A stretch of 64,000 bases of DNA from G963668605 sp963668605 (GTDB taxonomy: Bacteria; Acidobacteriota; Terriglobia; Bryobacterales; Bryobacteraceae): the NCBI GenBank assembly GCA_963668605.1, contig OY764903.1, positions 4,278,001-4,342,000 on the forward strand, in the 5' to 3' direction. Positions 8,826-16,095 of this stretch are shown piece after piece; positions within the stretch are counted from its first letter, which is position 1; the number at the start of each line of letters is the position of its first letter. The position numbers and the translations under genes are program-made. Under the pieces are notes generated by a model. That model saw nothing but the letters and a program-made list of their open reading frames with translations. It made no database searches and had not been told where the DNA came from.

Positions 8826-9332
8826 CGATCTTATCCGGGCGGTTGGTGGCGACGCAGTACGATGGAACGAATCACGGGTTCCAGGTGAGCGTGGGGACGA
8901 CGACTTACTACAACGCGAGCCAGTTCTGGCCGCAGGTGAAGTGGCCAGCCTGATCCGAGCGGTTGGCGATTTTACCCAAAGTAGCAGACTGTCTGCAGAT
9001 TTGGGCAAAATCGCCAACCGCTCGCGTGCTTACGGCGTTTAACCGAGCCGCGACCGTCAGGGAGCGGTGTCAGGCTCAGCTATAACCACACAGCAATTTC
9101 GGACGCAACACAGTAGTGGTCTGCGGTATGCAGAATGACGGTTATTCGCGACCAGGTGGTGTGGGCTTCAGTCTGCCGTTTCGGCACTCGTGCCGACACC
9201 GCGGCGTCGAGACTCATCTCGACGCGGCACGCACGAGTGCGCGCGCCACGAAAAGCTGCCAGGGCAGGATGCTCGCCTGCGTGGCAAGTGGCCGCCGGCA
9301 AAGACGATCTCGGGGGGTCTCAGACGGTTCTT
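8826..9332. other. Non-coding stretch with a large hairpin and an orphan IS end
   Basis: No convincing gene is seen. A short open frame at 8821-8953 (NHGFQVSVGTTTYYNASQFW) looks like the C-terminal scrap of some protein. A 67-nt hairpin lies at 8957-9023, and an IS630-type-A-like end lies at 9114-9126. The region separates the IS-damaged zone from the sortase locus, whose genes end at 9333. Confidence 0.4.
8957..9023. repeat. Long near-perfect inverted repeat (24-bp stem)
   Basis: The left arm begins GAGCGGTTGGCGATTTTACC (8957-8980) and the right arm ends AAAATCGCCAACCGCTC (9000-9023), with a single mismatch in 24 bp. The 19-base loop holds a second small stem (GCAGAC/GTCTGC). It could be a bidirectional terminator, a REP-like palindrome or a remnant of a hairpin-ended transposon. 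There is no T-run on either side, so a simple rho-independent terminator is less likely. Confidence 0.75.
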
Positions 9333-9965
9333 TCACGTGACTCTTTCGGCACGAACAATGAACCTGTCGGGGGCGGGACCAACGAAGTAAAACGGATAAC
9401 AGGTGACCAGGGTGAGGACCTCATTTTCGCTCGGATCCAACACTGCGATTTCGGACGGAGCCACCACCTTGGTGGACACGACACGATAACGGTACTCGCC
9501 GAGCAACGTGGTAAGCGTAATGATGTCGTTCTGCTGGATGTCTTTCAACGGTCGAAAAAACGTGTCACGGTGCCCGGAGATTCCGATGTTCCCCGGCTGG
9601 CCCGGCAGTGCCGTACCGGGAATATGGCCGACTGCGCGCCGGAGAGTGGTTGCGCTGATTCCCTCGATGATGATCAACGAAAGGCCGAGACGTGGAATTT
9701 CAATGCGGCCGATCAGGCCGCCGGTCACGGATGGCGGCGAATGTTTCGTCAAAGCGAGGGATGCGGTTTGAAAGGCTCCGCCGTTCTTCGCTTGCCGGTC
9801 AGTGAGCGCCCGCTCGAGTTGGCTACGTTCGTTCCTCTGGAAAATCCAGGCGTCCAGCATAACGATCCCGCAATACGCGAGCATCAAGGCGGCGCCGGCA
9901 AAAAGTGCGCGCTGAGTCCACCGCAGAATCCGCTTGAGCGATGCTTGCTTAACTACCAGCTTCAT
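9333..9965 (-). CDS. Class D-like sortase
   Basis: A 210-aa membrane-anchored transpeptidase with a transmembrane helix at residues 20-42 and a sortase beta-barrel at about 80-208. The catalytic residues are all visible: GISGHRDTFF (H132), LVTCYPF (C189) and APDRFIV (R201). Sortases cleave an LPxTx-type signal and transfer the protein to a cell-surface acceptor. The start ATG overlaps the stop of the VWA gene (ATGA), so the two are translationally coupled. A plausible substrate ending in LPATAS is encoded 3.2 kb upstream on the same strand. The acceptor in a Gram-negative envelope is unknown. Confidence 0.9.
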   Translation of the reverse strand: MKLVVKQASLKRILRWTQRALFAGAALMLAYCGIVMLDAWIFQRNERSQLERALTDRQAKNGGAFQTASLALTKHSPPSVTGGLIGRIEIPRLGLSLIIIEGISATTLRRAVGHIPGTALPGQPGNIGISGHRDTFFRPLKDIQQNDIITLTTLLGEYRYRVVSTKVVAPSEIAVLDPSENEVLTLVTCYPFYFVGPAPDRFIVRAERVT

Positions 9966-10960
9966 TTGCCGCCCTCGTCCTCGATCGGCCGTGATTCACC
10001 AGCGGCTATGTAGCCCAAGCGAGTGCGCACGAGGAGTTTGCGTTTGCCCGTCGCCCCGGCGACCACTCGAATGCTCCGGAAAGCGCCTGGCTGAGCCGCA
10101 TTGCTGGAAACATATCCGATGGTGTATTGATGGCGAATGTCGCGCGCGATACGCTCGCATATCGCGACGACCTCACTGAGTTGGCCGGGGAAAAAAGCTT
10201 CACCGCCCGTTGCCCGCGCCAGGCGCTTGAGCACGTTTGGATTCTGGTCCGGATCATCTTTATCGAAGATGCCGATGGCGTATACAAGAGTTGCGGATCG
10301 CTCGGCAATCGTCAGGACCTGGGCCAGATTGCTCGCACTGGCGTTGTCGCCGCCATCGCTGATGACGATCAGCACTTTCTTGTCCCGGCTGCCGGCCTGC
10401 AATCGCTCGCGTGCCTTGACGACCGCATCGTAAAGCGCAGTCTTCCCTGTGGCTGGTGTGCGAGAGATCGCACGCTCGAGTTCGTCAGAGCGATTGGTGA
10501 ATCGGATGGCGTCGGGCAGGCCGAGGCTCACATTCTCGTTGAAATTGACGACGAACATCTCGTCTTCCGGGTTGCTGGACTGCACAAAGATGCGGGCAGC
10601 CGCGAGCACTTCGGAAAGCTTCCGGCGCATGCTCCCGCTGTGGTCGACAACCAGTCCCACAGTAACCGGAGTGTCTTCGTGCCGGAACAACCGGATGGAT
10701 TGCCGGACTCCGTCCTCGTAGACCTCGAAATGCTCCGCCCGCAAATCGGAGGCAAACTGGCCTTTTCGATCGCGCACAGTAGCGTGCAACACCACAAGGT
10801 CAACGTTCACAGAGAGTTGGTAAGGCCGCGGAGTCTGATTGTCGATTAATGGCGGAGTCTGAGGTTTCGCATCGATCACAAGACCGATCATGAGCAGCGC
10901 CGCAAGAGCACAGGTATTCGCGATGCCCTGCTCCAGGCTCCTACTCGCTCTCCTCGTCAT
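9962..10960 (-). CDS. VWA-domain protein (acidobacterial VWFA-related type)
   Basis: A 332-aa exported protein. Residues 12-34 form a signal peptide or anchor, residues 45-95 contain the LVVLHATVRDRKG and FEVYEDGV segments typical of this acidobacterial family, and a von Willebrand A domain spans about 98-310. The MIDAS metal site is complete in its first loop (D106-x-S108-x-S110), with GKTALYDA and ISDGGDN supplying the other residues. It starts overlapping the stop of the preceding Cys-containing protein and ends overlapping the sortase start. Adhesion or complex assembly at the cell surface is likely; the partner is unknown. Confidence 0.88.
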   Translation of the reverse strand: MTRRASRSLEQGIANTCALAALLMIGLVIDAKPQTPPLIDNQTPRPYQLSVNVDLVVLHATVRDRKGQFASDLRAEHFEVYEDGVRQSIRLFRHEDTPVTVGLVVDHSGSMRRKLSEVLAAARIFVQSSNPEDEMFVVNFNENVSLGLPDAIRFTNRSDELERAISRTPATGKTALYDAVVKARERLQAGSRDKKVLIVISDGGDNASASNLAQVLTIAERSATLVYAIGIFDKDDPDQNPNVLKRLARATGGEAFFPGQLSEVVAICERIARDIRHQYTIGYVSSNAAQPGAFRSIRVVAGATGKRKLLVRTRLGYIAAGESRPIEDEGGK

Positions 10961-11313
10961 TGTGCCCCTCTGTTTGCCTCAGCCTCCTCGTGGAACCCTG
11001 ACGTGACAGCATGACGAACCCGCAGTTCACAGCGGAGTCCGTCTTTCTTGTCCGATATACTACCCTGAACCTGCCTGGCTCCGACCCAGGCAGTCCACGG
11101 ACTGACGATGCGCATCGTGGTCCAGTCGTATGCAAAGTGGCGTCCGCACTCTAAACACGCGATGTAAGTTTCCGAACGCGTGCTCTGCTGTCCGTTCACG
11201 CCTACGCTGGCCGGGAGCGTGATCGGAAAGGTGGTTCTGCGATGAGAACAACCGAACAACCAGTCCGCTAATCGCACCCGAAAAGCATTTGCCAAGACGT
11301 AAGGGTGACCCAT
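10957..11313 (-). CDS. Small CxxC/His-containing protein of unknown function
   Basis: A 118-aa protein with possible metal-binding residues in CSHRRTTFPITLP and CLECGRHFAYDW, suggesting a small zinc-ribbon-like fold. There is no signal peptide or membrane helix. A strong GAGGAG Shine-Dalgarno sequence precedes ATG 11313, which favours that start over 11361. It begins 11 bp after the malic enzyme stop, and its stop overlaps the VWA start, so it is part of the sortase operon. Function unknown. Confidence 0.75.
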   Translation of the reverse strand: MGHPYVLANAFRVRLADWLFGCSHRRTTFPITLPASVGVNGQQSTRSETYIACLECGRHFAYDWTTMRIVSPWTAWVGARQVQGSISDKKDGLRCELRVRHAVTSGFHEEAEANRGAQ

Positions 11314-11324
11314 TCTTGGCCTCC

Positions 11325-13061
11325 TCAGGTTGCCTGGATCCGGCGGTACTCCGGCTGCCACATCGCGTCTTGCACCTGTTGAACAATGTCGCTGAACCTA
11401 ACTCCGGCCACTCCGCCCGCGTCTGCCGCCTCGGCGACGGCTGTAGCCACCGTCATCGACACGCTGCGCAGATCGTCCATTTGCGGGAGCAGCGACGCGC
11501 CGGGCTGGCGCACAGTCACCAAACTGGACACGGCACTCGCCGCCGCCGCGAACATATCGTCACTAATCCTACTGGCTTGCGAAACAATCGCGCCGAGGCA
11601 GAGCCCCGGGTACAGCATGGCATTATTCACCTGGGCGACAACGTACGTCACCCCCTTATAAGTGACAGGTTCGAACAGGCTGCCGGTCGCGATCAACCCT
11701 CGCCCATCAGTCCAGGCAATCAGATCGGTCGGGTTCGCCTCGGCCCGCCCCGGCGGTTTGGAGAGCGCGAAAATGATCGGCCGCTCGGTATGCGCCGCCA
11801 TTTCCTTAACGATGGCTTTCGTGAAACTGCCCGTGGCAGTCGACGCACCGATCAGCATCGTCGGCCGCACCCGGCGCACGACCTCAGCCAAGTCAACGCC
11901 GTTCCCTTCCCCATCACGCTTCCAGCTCTTGCTTTCAGCAGATGGGCGCGCATAGGTCGCCTGGTAGTCGCTCAGTCCACCGGCCATGTCGGCGGTGAGC
12001 AAGCCTTGCCGGTCCACGCACCAGAAGCGCTTCGTTGCATCTTCCTTGGAAAAACCGTCACGCACCATCGCATCGCGAATCTGGTCGGCGACTCCAATAC
12101 CTGCCGTACCTGCCCCAAATATGACCACTCGCTGATTACGCAGAGGCGTTCCGCAGACGCGAACCGCGGAGATCGCCGCCGCCAGAGTGATGGCGCCGGT
12201 GCCCTGCATATCATCATTGAAGGTGCAGATCTGGTTGCGGTATTTCTCGAGAATACGCCTCCCGTTGCCCGGTGCGAAATCCTCCCACTGCAACAGCGCC
12301 TTGGGAAACAGCTTTGTCGCGGCTTTGACGTAAGCGTCGATGAAGGCGTCGTAGCGCTCTCCGCGTATTCGCGCGTGCCGGTTACCGATGTACATGGGAT
12401 CGTTCAGGAGACTTTCCCGATTGGTGCCGACATCGAGCATCACCGGGATCAGGCGCGCCGGGTCGAGGCCACCCGCCGCCGTATAGATCGCCAGCTTGCC
12501 GATCGACACGGCGATGCCACCTACTCCCCAATCGCCGACTCCCAGGATTTGCTCGGCATCGGTCGCAAGGATCAGGTCGATATCGCCGGGTCTGGCGTTG
12601 AAGCTGGCAAACGCCTCTTCGATCTGATCGGGATGATCGATCGAGAGGTAAAGACCTCGCGGGCGGCGGCACTCGTGAGGGTAATGCTCAATCGCCTTGC
12701 CGACCATCAGATCATTGACAATGGGGATCATTTCGCGCAAGTGCTCTGCAAACATCCGGTAGAACAGCACTTCGTTGCGATCATGTAGCGCCGTAAGGTA
12801 GATGTTCTTACTCAACTCGTCCGGCAGGCGCTCGTACTGGACGTAAGCGCGCTTGACCTGTGCCTCCAGCGTGCTGATGTCTGGCGGGAGCAGACCAATC
12901 AGCCCCAGATCTCTGCGCTCTTCCGCCGTGAAGGCCGTCCCCTTGTTCAACAGCGGCGAATTGAGCACGGCCGACCCGCGAGCCTTGGTCTCGTAGTGAC
13001 CGTCCCCATCCCGCCGGTGCTTCGTCATGGACGCCAGGAGTGGTATAACACTGTGTCGCAT
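11325..13061 (-). CDS. NAD-dependent malic enzyme-like protein
   Basis: A 578-aa protein of the malic enzyme family (oxidative decarboxylation of malate to pyruvate). Metal and substrate residues are present: GVGDWGVGG followed by the catalytic Lys (SIGK, K189), WEDF (E260, D261) and FNDDMQGT (D284). The Rossmann motif GAGTAG lies at 317-322. The usual N-terminal motif PIVYTPTVG, whose Tyr is the catalytic acid, reads PIVNDLMVG here (N116). A Shine-Dalgarno GAGGTAA stands 6 bp before ATG 13061. It is followed after 11 bp by the Cys-containing protein gene. Confidence 0.88.
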   Translation of the reverse strand: MRHSVIPLLASMTKHRRDGDGHYETKARGSAVLNSPLLNKGTAFTAEERRDLGLIGLLPPDISTLEAQVKRAYVQYERLPDELSKNIYLTALHDRNEVLFYRMFAEHLREMIPIVNDLMVGKAIEHYPHECRRPRGLYLSIDHPDQIEEAFASFNARPGDIDLILATDAEQILGVGDWGVGGIAVSIGKLAIYTAAGGLDPARLIPVMLDVGTNRESLLNDPMYIGNRHARIRGERYDAFIDAYVKAATKLFPKALLQWEDFAPGNGRRILEKYRNQICTFNDDMQGTGAITLAAAISAVRVCGTPLRNQRVVIFGAGTAGIGVADQIRDAMVRDGFSKEDATKRFWCVDRQGLLTADMAGGLSDYQATYARPSAESKSWKRDGEGNGVDLAEVVRRVRPTMLIGASTATGSFTKAIVKEMAAHTERPIIFALSKPPGRAEANPTDLIAWTDGRGLIATGSLFEPVTYKGVTYVVAQVNNAMLYPGLCLGAIVSQASRISDDMFAAAASAVSSLVTVRQPGASLLPQMDDLRSVSMTVATAVAEAADAGGVAGVRFSDIVQQVQDAMWQPEYRRIQAT

Positions 13062-13156
13062 GCCGTTACCTCTTTCTTTTCATTCGTGCCCTGCGCGCAG
13101 CGTGCTGGCAGCGCGCTAGGGGTGGCGTGGCACGCCGCGCGACGGACTACAGTCGT

Positions 13157-13909
13157 CTACTGAAGGCGTTTTGTGACTGCACCGGCCGCGAAGGCTCCGA
13201 CCAGAGCCAACAGTCCGAACAGCCCGATCAGCGGCAGCGTGCTCGCCGTGGCGGGGAGCGTCATCTCAGCTACAGTTGGCGCCTGCGCAACCATAACTAC
13301 TTCAGTCTCCTCGGGAGGCGTCGTAACCACCTCGGCGAGCTGCACTTCTTCTCCGGTCGGCTGAATTGCCATGATGGGCGCCCGCTTGAGTTCCGCTACC
13401 ACCGGCTCATCAGCCGATTTGATCGGCTCGGCGACTTCGACGGGAATCTCGGCCGGTGTAAACAGGACGGGCGTATTGTGGGACTTGGCCAGTTCTATCG
13501 CCATCGCCTTCGGATAGACGAACTCCTCGCCCCAGTTCTTGCCCGGATAGAACCATGCTCGAAGAGCTTCCGGTTGGCCGGCTGGTCTTTCGCTGAATGT
13601 CATCACGGTCTTGCTGGTGGCCTTGAGGCGATAGTTCGGGATAGCCAGAATCGTGGCGTAGATGGTTGTCTCATCTTTATTGAAGATCTGGACGATGTGG
13701 CGGTCGGACTGCGAATCCAGGATCTTGAACACATAGGTGCCGGCGGGCAACACGCCCCACCCGGCGAGATGAACCCCTGGAATCTCCACGGGGCCGCTAA
13801 AGGTGATTACCGTTTTCCTGTTCCATGCGTCGGCTTTGGCTCCGGGCGCGAGTGCCGTGCCCATCAACGCAATACAACACACCGTTGTCGCTGCTGTAAA
13901 AAGCTTCAT
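13157..13909 (-). CDS. Exported protein with C-terminal LPATAS sortase signal
   Basis: A 250-aa protein with an N-terminal signal peptide (FTAATTVCCIALMGTALA), a central domain of an acidobacterial exported family (AGWGVLPAGTYVFKI, RAWFYPGKNWGEEFVYPK), and a Pro/Glu-rich spacer of about 60 residues. The C-terminus has the layout of a cell-wall sorting signal: LPATAS, a hydrophobic helix, then KR. ATG 13909 was chosen because GGAAAG precedes it and the signal peptide begins there. A tandem operator lies 197 bp upstream (14106-14139). A sortase is encoded 3.2 kb downstream on the same strand. Confidence 0.82.
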   Translation of the reverse strand: MKLFTAATTVCCIALMGTALAPGAKADAWNRKTVITFSGPVEIPGVHLAGWGVLPAGTYVFKILDSQSDRHIVQIFNKDETTIYATILAIPNYRLKATSKTVMTFSERPAGQPEALRAWFYPGKNWGEEFVYPKAMAIELAKSHNTPVLFTPAEIPVEVAEPIKSADEPVVAELKRAPIMAIQPTGEEVQLAEVVTTPPEETEVVMVAQAPTVAEMTLPATASTLPLIGLFGLLALVGAFAAGAVTKRLQ

Positions 13910-14012
13910 TTCTTTCTTTCCTTTGTTCCAGATTTTGTAGTCTGCTGTCCGCTTCGGTTCGACGTGCTGCAAATGTCGGTGGCAAGTTCCATGCTCTACA
14001 CACAAGCAGTAG

Positions 14013-14028
14013 TGCACTTCGAGGTCCG
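14013..14028 (-). promoter_or_regulatory. Possible sigma54-type promoter before the LPATAS gene
   Basis: On the minus strand the sequence CGGACCTCGAAGTGCA has the GG-N10-GC spacing of -24/-12 promoters. It lies 77 bp downstream of the tandem operator 14106-14139 and 104 bp before ATG 13909. GG-N10-GC matches are common by chance in GC-rich DNA, so this is only a candidate. Confidence 0.22.
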
Positions 14029-14105
14029 TGAGCACCGAAGCGTTGTTAGGTGATATGTGTCCGCGTTCGGTAGCATCTCGGGGTTTGCGAGGTCGAAGGA
14101 GAAAC

Positions 14106-14139
14106 TGACCGTGCGGTGCCACGTGACCGAATGTGGTCG
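14106..14139. promoter_or_regulatory. Tandem TGACC-N6-GGTCA operator (LPATAS gene)
   Basis: Two 16-bp dyads separated by 2 bp: TGACC-gtgcgg-TGCCA, then cg, then TGACC-gaatgt-GGTCG. The right dyad is nearly perfect and the left one is degenerate. The same 34-bp architecture recurs at seven other loci in the window. It lies upstream of the minus-strand LPATAS gene. Confidence 0.65.
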
Positions 14140-14334
14140 ATGCGGCTTTGGGGAGGGGGAAGTTTTCTATTGCGCGTCAGCGACAGTGAGCGGGCTCCTC
14201 AGCGCGAAGTGCAGCACGGTTTCATAAGCTGCACCGAATCACTGGGCGGACTCAAACGCTACCTCGCAAGTGATACAGTCAATCGCCTCCAGGCCTTTCG
14301 TTGGGCTCTTCGCCTTTTTCCATACACCTCGCCA

Positions 14335-14487
14335 CTAGACGATAGAGCGGTTTCCTCGCATGAGGTCGATTGTGATCACCACCAACGCCAGGACCAACAA
14401 CACGTGCACGAGCGCCCCCTTGGAATAGGAGGCGACCATTCCCAGTGCTCCCAGTGCAAGCAGAATCACGAAAATTGTCCACATCAT
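14335..14487 (-). CDS. lmo0937-type small membrane protein
   Basis: A 50-aa, two-helix hydrophobic protein beginning MMWTIFVILLALGALGMV and ending with a basic tail (LMRGNRSIV). The MWTIFVILL start, SYS in the middle, and a second helix ending in IxLxRG fit the lmo0937 family of tiny membrane proteins. ATG 14487 is preceded by GGGGTG. A paralogue lies at 28382-28531. Such proteins are often near stress genes; their role is unknown. Confidence 0.75.
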   Translation of the reverse strand: MMWTIFVILLALGALGMVASYSKGALVHVLLVLALVVITIDLMRGNRSIV

Positions 14488-14736
14488 GTTCTTGCACCCC
14501 TTCATTTTGTCTTTACCTGCCACCGCTGCCTTGTGTGATCGTGGCGTCCGTTGTGAGTGAATCCATCATGGCCGTTCGGATTTCGAGCGGCTGTTGCAAG
14601 GAACGCCAACGCGGCTTGGCCGGGAAGCGTCACGGCCTTGCCGCGAGCCGGGATTTGCGTGCGTCTCCCGGTCCCGCGCCTGAACGGGTGCAGCGTTGTT
14701 GTCTGCTGCCCCGTTTCAGGCGTTGCCCAGCTTACC

Positions 14737-15399
14737 TTACTGGGGGGGCAGTCTCTTGCGGCACAACATGCCGAGGCCCAACAGCGCGCCACCGACCAGA
14801 CTAAGCGTCGCTGGCTCTGGGATGGCAGCGGAATCGAGATTTCCCTGGACCGTCGTTTGCCCAACATCCAGACCGGAATTGGGAGCTACGATTCTCGTCC
14901 TCGCTGTGGTTTCGAAGGTTGTCTGGCCGAAACTGCCGGTAAGTGCCCCGCTTGTGCCCGGTCCGAGCTGCAGCGGCAACCAATTAAGCGTAATCTCGCT
15001 CGTATTGTGCCAGACGTTGCCCCCGCTCGACGTACCAACAAACTGTCCGGTGGCGCCGTCGGTCACGTCGGTTAAAACCATGTTAAACGTGAAAGGGTCA
15101 AAATGCGTGCCGGTGCCGATTGCTTGTGTCGTACAAGTCACGCATTCGAGCGTGAAGATTCCGAAGTTGACGTTGGACGGTACGCCGTAGGTGGTGTTCG
15201 GTTGCGGTTGGAAAGCGAGCGTCGCCGCGACGCCCGACGAGTTGTTCAGCGTTAGGCCACCGGCTCCGCCAACGCCGAATCCTGTACCCGGCACTGCCTG
15301 GGTGTTGAATGTGATGATGGCAGCGCTGGCACTTGCAGCCATCACAAAAATCGCCACCCCCGTTATCGAGGCAGCTTGGGCAATACGTCTAATACTCAT
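14737..15399 (-). CDS. PEP-CTERM sorting-domain protein
   Basis: A 220-aa exported protein with a signal peptide (residues 1-26, ending ASASA), a Gly/Thr/Asn-rich beta-type domain, two Cys (ECVTC), and a C-terminal PEP-CTERM signal: IPEPATLSLVGG, a hydrophobic helix, then CRKR. PEP-CTERM proteins are processed by an exosortase and linked to exopolysaccharide biology; no exosortase is in this window. ATG 15399 follows GGAGG at good spacing and is preferred over the TTG two codons upstream. A tandem operator lies at 15607-15640. Confidence 0.92.
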   Translation of the reverse strand: MSIRRIAQAASITGVAIFVMAASASAAIITFNTQAVPGTGFGVGGAGGLTLNNSSGVAATLAFQPQPNTTYGVPSNVNFGIFTLECVTCTTQAIGTGTHFDPFTFNMVLTDVTDGATGQFVGTSSGGNVWHNTSEITLNWLPLQLGPGTSGALTGSFGQTTFETTARTRIVAPNSGLDVGQTTVQGNLDSAAIPEPATLSLVGGALLGLGMLCRKRLPPQ

Positions 15400-15489
15400 T
15401 TTCAATTTCCTCCGATTGTTGTTCGTATAAACTACTCAGTGGTTAGCAGCGTGACAGTCTAAGAGCGTTCCACTGTATGAGAGAAGGAA

Positions 15490-15505
15490 AGCATTTGTAT
15501 GCCCA
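15490..15505 (-). promoter_or_regulatory. Candidate sigma54-type promoter before the PEP-CTERM gene
   Basis: On the minus strand TGGGCATACAAATGCT matches the TGG...TGCT frame of -24/-12 promoters with exact GG-N10-GC spacing. The tandem operator 15607-15640 is about 100 bp upstream, a normal distance for an enhancer-binding activator. The start codon is 91 bp downstream. This is inference from pattern only. Confidence 0.35.
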
Positions 15506-15606
15506 AGTGTTTGCAGCCGGCGCCTCATCGCTCCAGCCTGCTAATACTGCTGGATCTGTTGAGAGAAACTCATCCAAGCAATAGCACCGCTGCCGCGCGG
15601 AATTGC

Positions 15607-15640
15607 TGACTGAGGACGGTCACACGACCGTGGACGGTCA
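15607..15640. promoter_or_regulatory. Tandem TGACC-N6-GGTCA operator (PEP-CTERM gene)
   Basis: TGACT-gaggac-GGTCA, then ca, then CGACC-gtggac-GGTCA. Both dyads keep nine of ten consensus half-site bases. It is located 208 bp upstream of the PEP-CTERM start codon, in an intergenic stretch (15400-15755) that otherwise shows no gene. Confidence 0.65.
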
Positions 15641-15755
15641 ACATGAAAGCTTGGGACACAGGTTGGTCGAGCGCGGGTCTGCTTCGGCGTTAGCGTGGTT
15701 CACTCTGTCTCGCCTGGATCGGCCGGCCAGTGGCTCGCGCTTCACCGGGTTATGG

Positions 15756-15947
15756 TCAACGCGTAATCCGGAAGCTGCTGACGGTCCCCCATAATCCGAC
15801 CGCCTGTAACAGCCAAACGCAGACGACAACGACGACTAGCACATTCAGAATCGTTTTGATGCTGGAAGCCATAGGGATATATCTGTTGATCAGGTACAGC
15901 CCCACTCCGACGACAATCAACATCACGACTAGGTTTATCAAAGGCAT
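15756..15947 (-). CDS. Thivi_2564-type small membrane protein
   Basis: A 63-aa protein of two hydrophobic helices separated by RYIPMASSIKTILN. The start MPLINLVVMLIVVGV, the IPMASSIK hinge and the second Val-rich helix are characteristic of the Thivi_2564 family of unknown function. A Shine-Dalgarno-like GAGGAG precedes ATG 15947. A decayed relative is visible at 32729-32799. A tandem operator lies 71 bp upstream (16018-16051), so it is probably co-regulated with the other stress-type genes here. Confidence 0.78.
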   Translation of the reverse strand: MPLINLVVMLIVVGVGLYLINRYIPMASSIKTILNVLVVVVVCVWLLQAVGLWGTVSSFRITR

Positions 15948-15974
15948 TTTCTGGTACTCCTCTAGTTAGCGCAG

Positions 15975-15990
15975 AGCAATCGGTTAACCA
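15975..15990 (-). promoter_or_regulatory. Candidate sigma54-type promoter before the Thivi_2564 gene
   Basis: On the minus strand TGGTTAACCGATTGCT carries both TGG (-24) and TTGCT (-12) with exact GG-N10-GC spacing, the best -24/-12 match found. The start codon lies 28 bp downstream. The operator 16018-16051 is only 27 bp upstream, closer than usual for an enhancer site, which weakens the functional link. Confidence 0.35.
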
Positions 15991-16017
15991 CTCTTCAGGA
16001 GCCCGGAAGGCTCGCCA

Positions 16018-16051
16018 TGCCGCCTGCACGTCAGATGACCAGATTTGGCCA
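16018..16051. promoter_or_regulatory. Tandem TGACC-N6-GGTCA operator (Thivi_2564 gene)
   Basis: TGCCG-cctgca-CGTCA, then ga, then TGACC-agattt-GGCCA. The right dyad differs from consensus at one position, and the left dyad keeps about seven of ten half-site bases. It lies between the minus-strand Thivi_2564 gene and the 3' end of the large chemotaxis-type fusion gene. Confidence 0.55.
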
Positions 16052-16095
16052 GATTGGCTCTAGCGTCTTTGGCTCAGCCGGGAGGCGCGCCGCAA

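Noticed and set aside
8821..8953. Short frame ending NHGFQVSVGTTTYYNASQFW-PQVKWPA
   Set aside because: It looks protein-like but has no start codon context or recognisable family and is too short to call more than a possible gene scrap.
11289..12788. 499-aa open frame antisense to the malic enzyme gene
   Set aside because: Composition rich in Arg and His without any domain; the minus-strand malic enzyme has clear family motifs.
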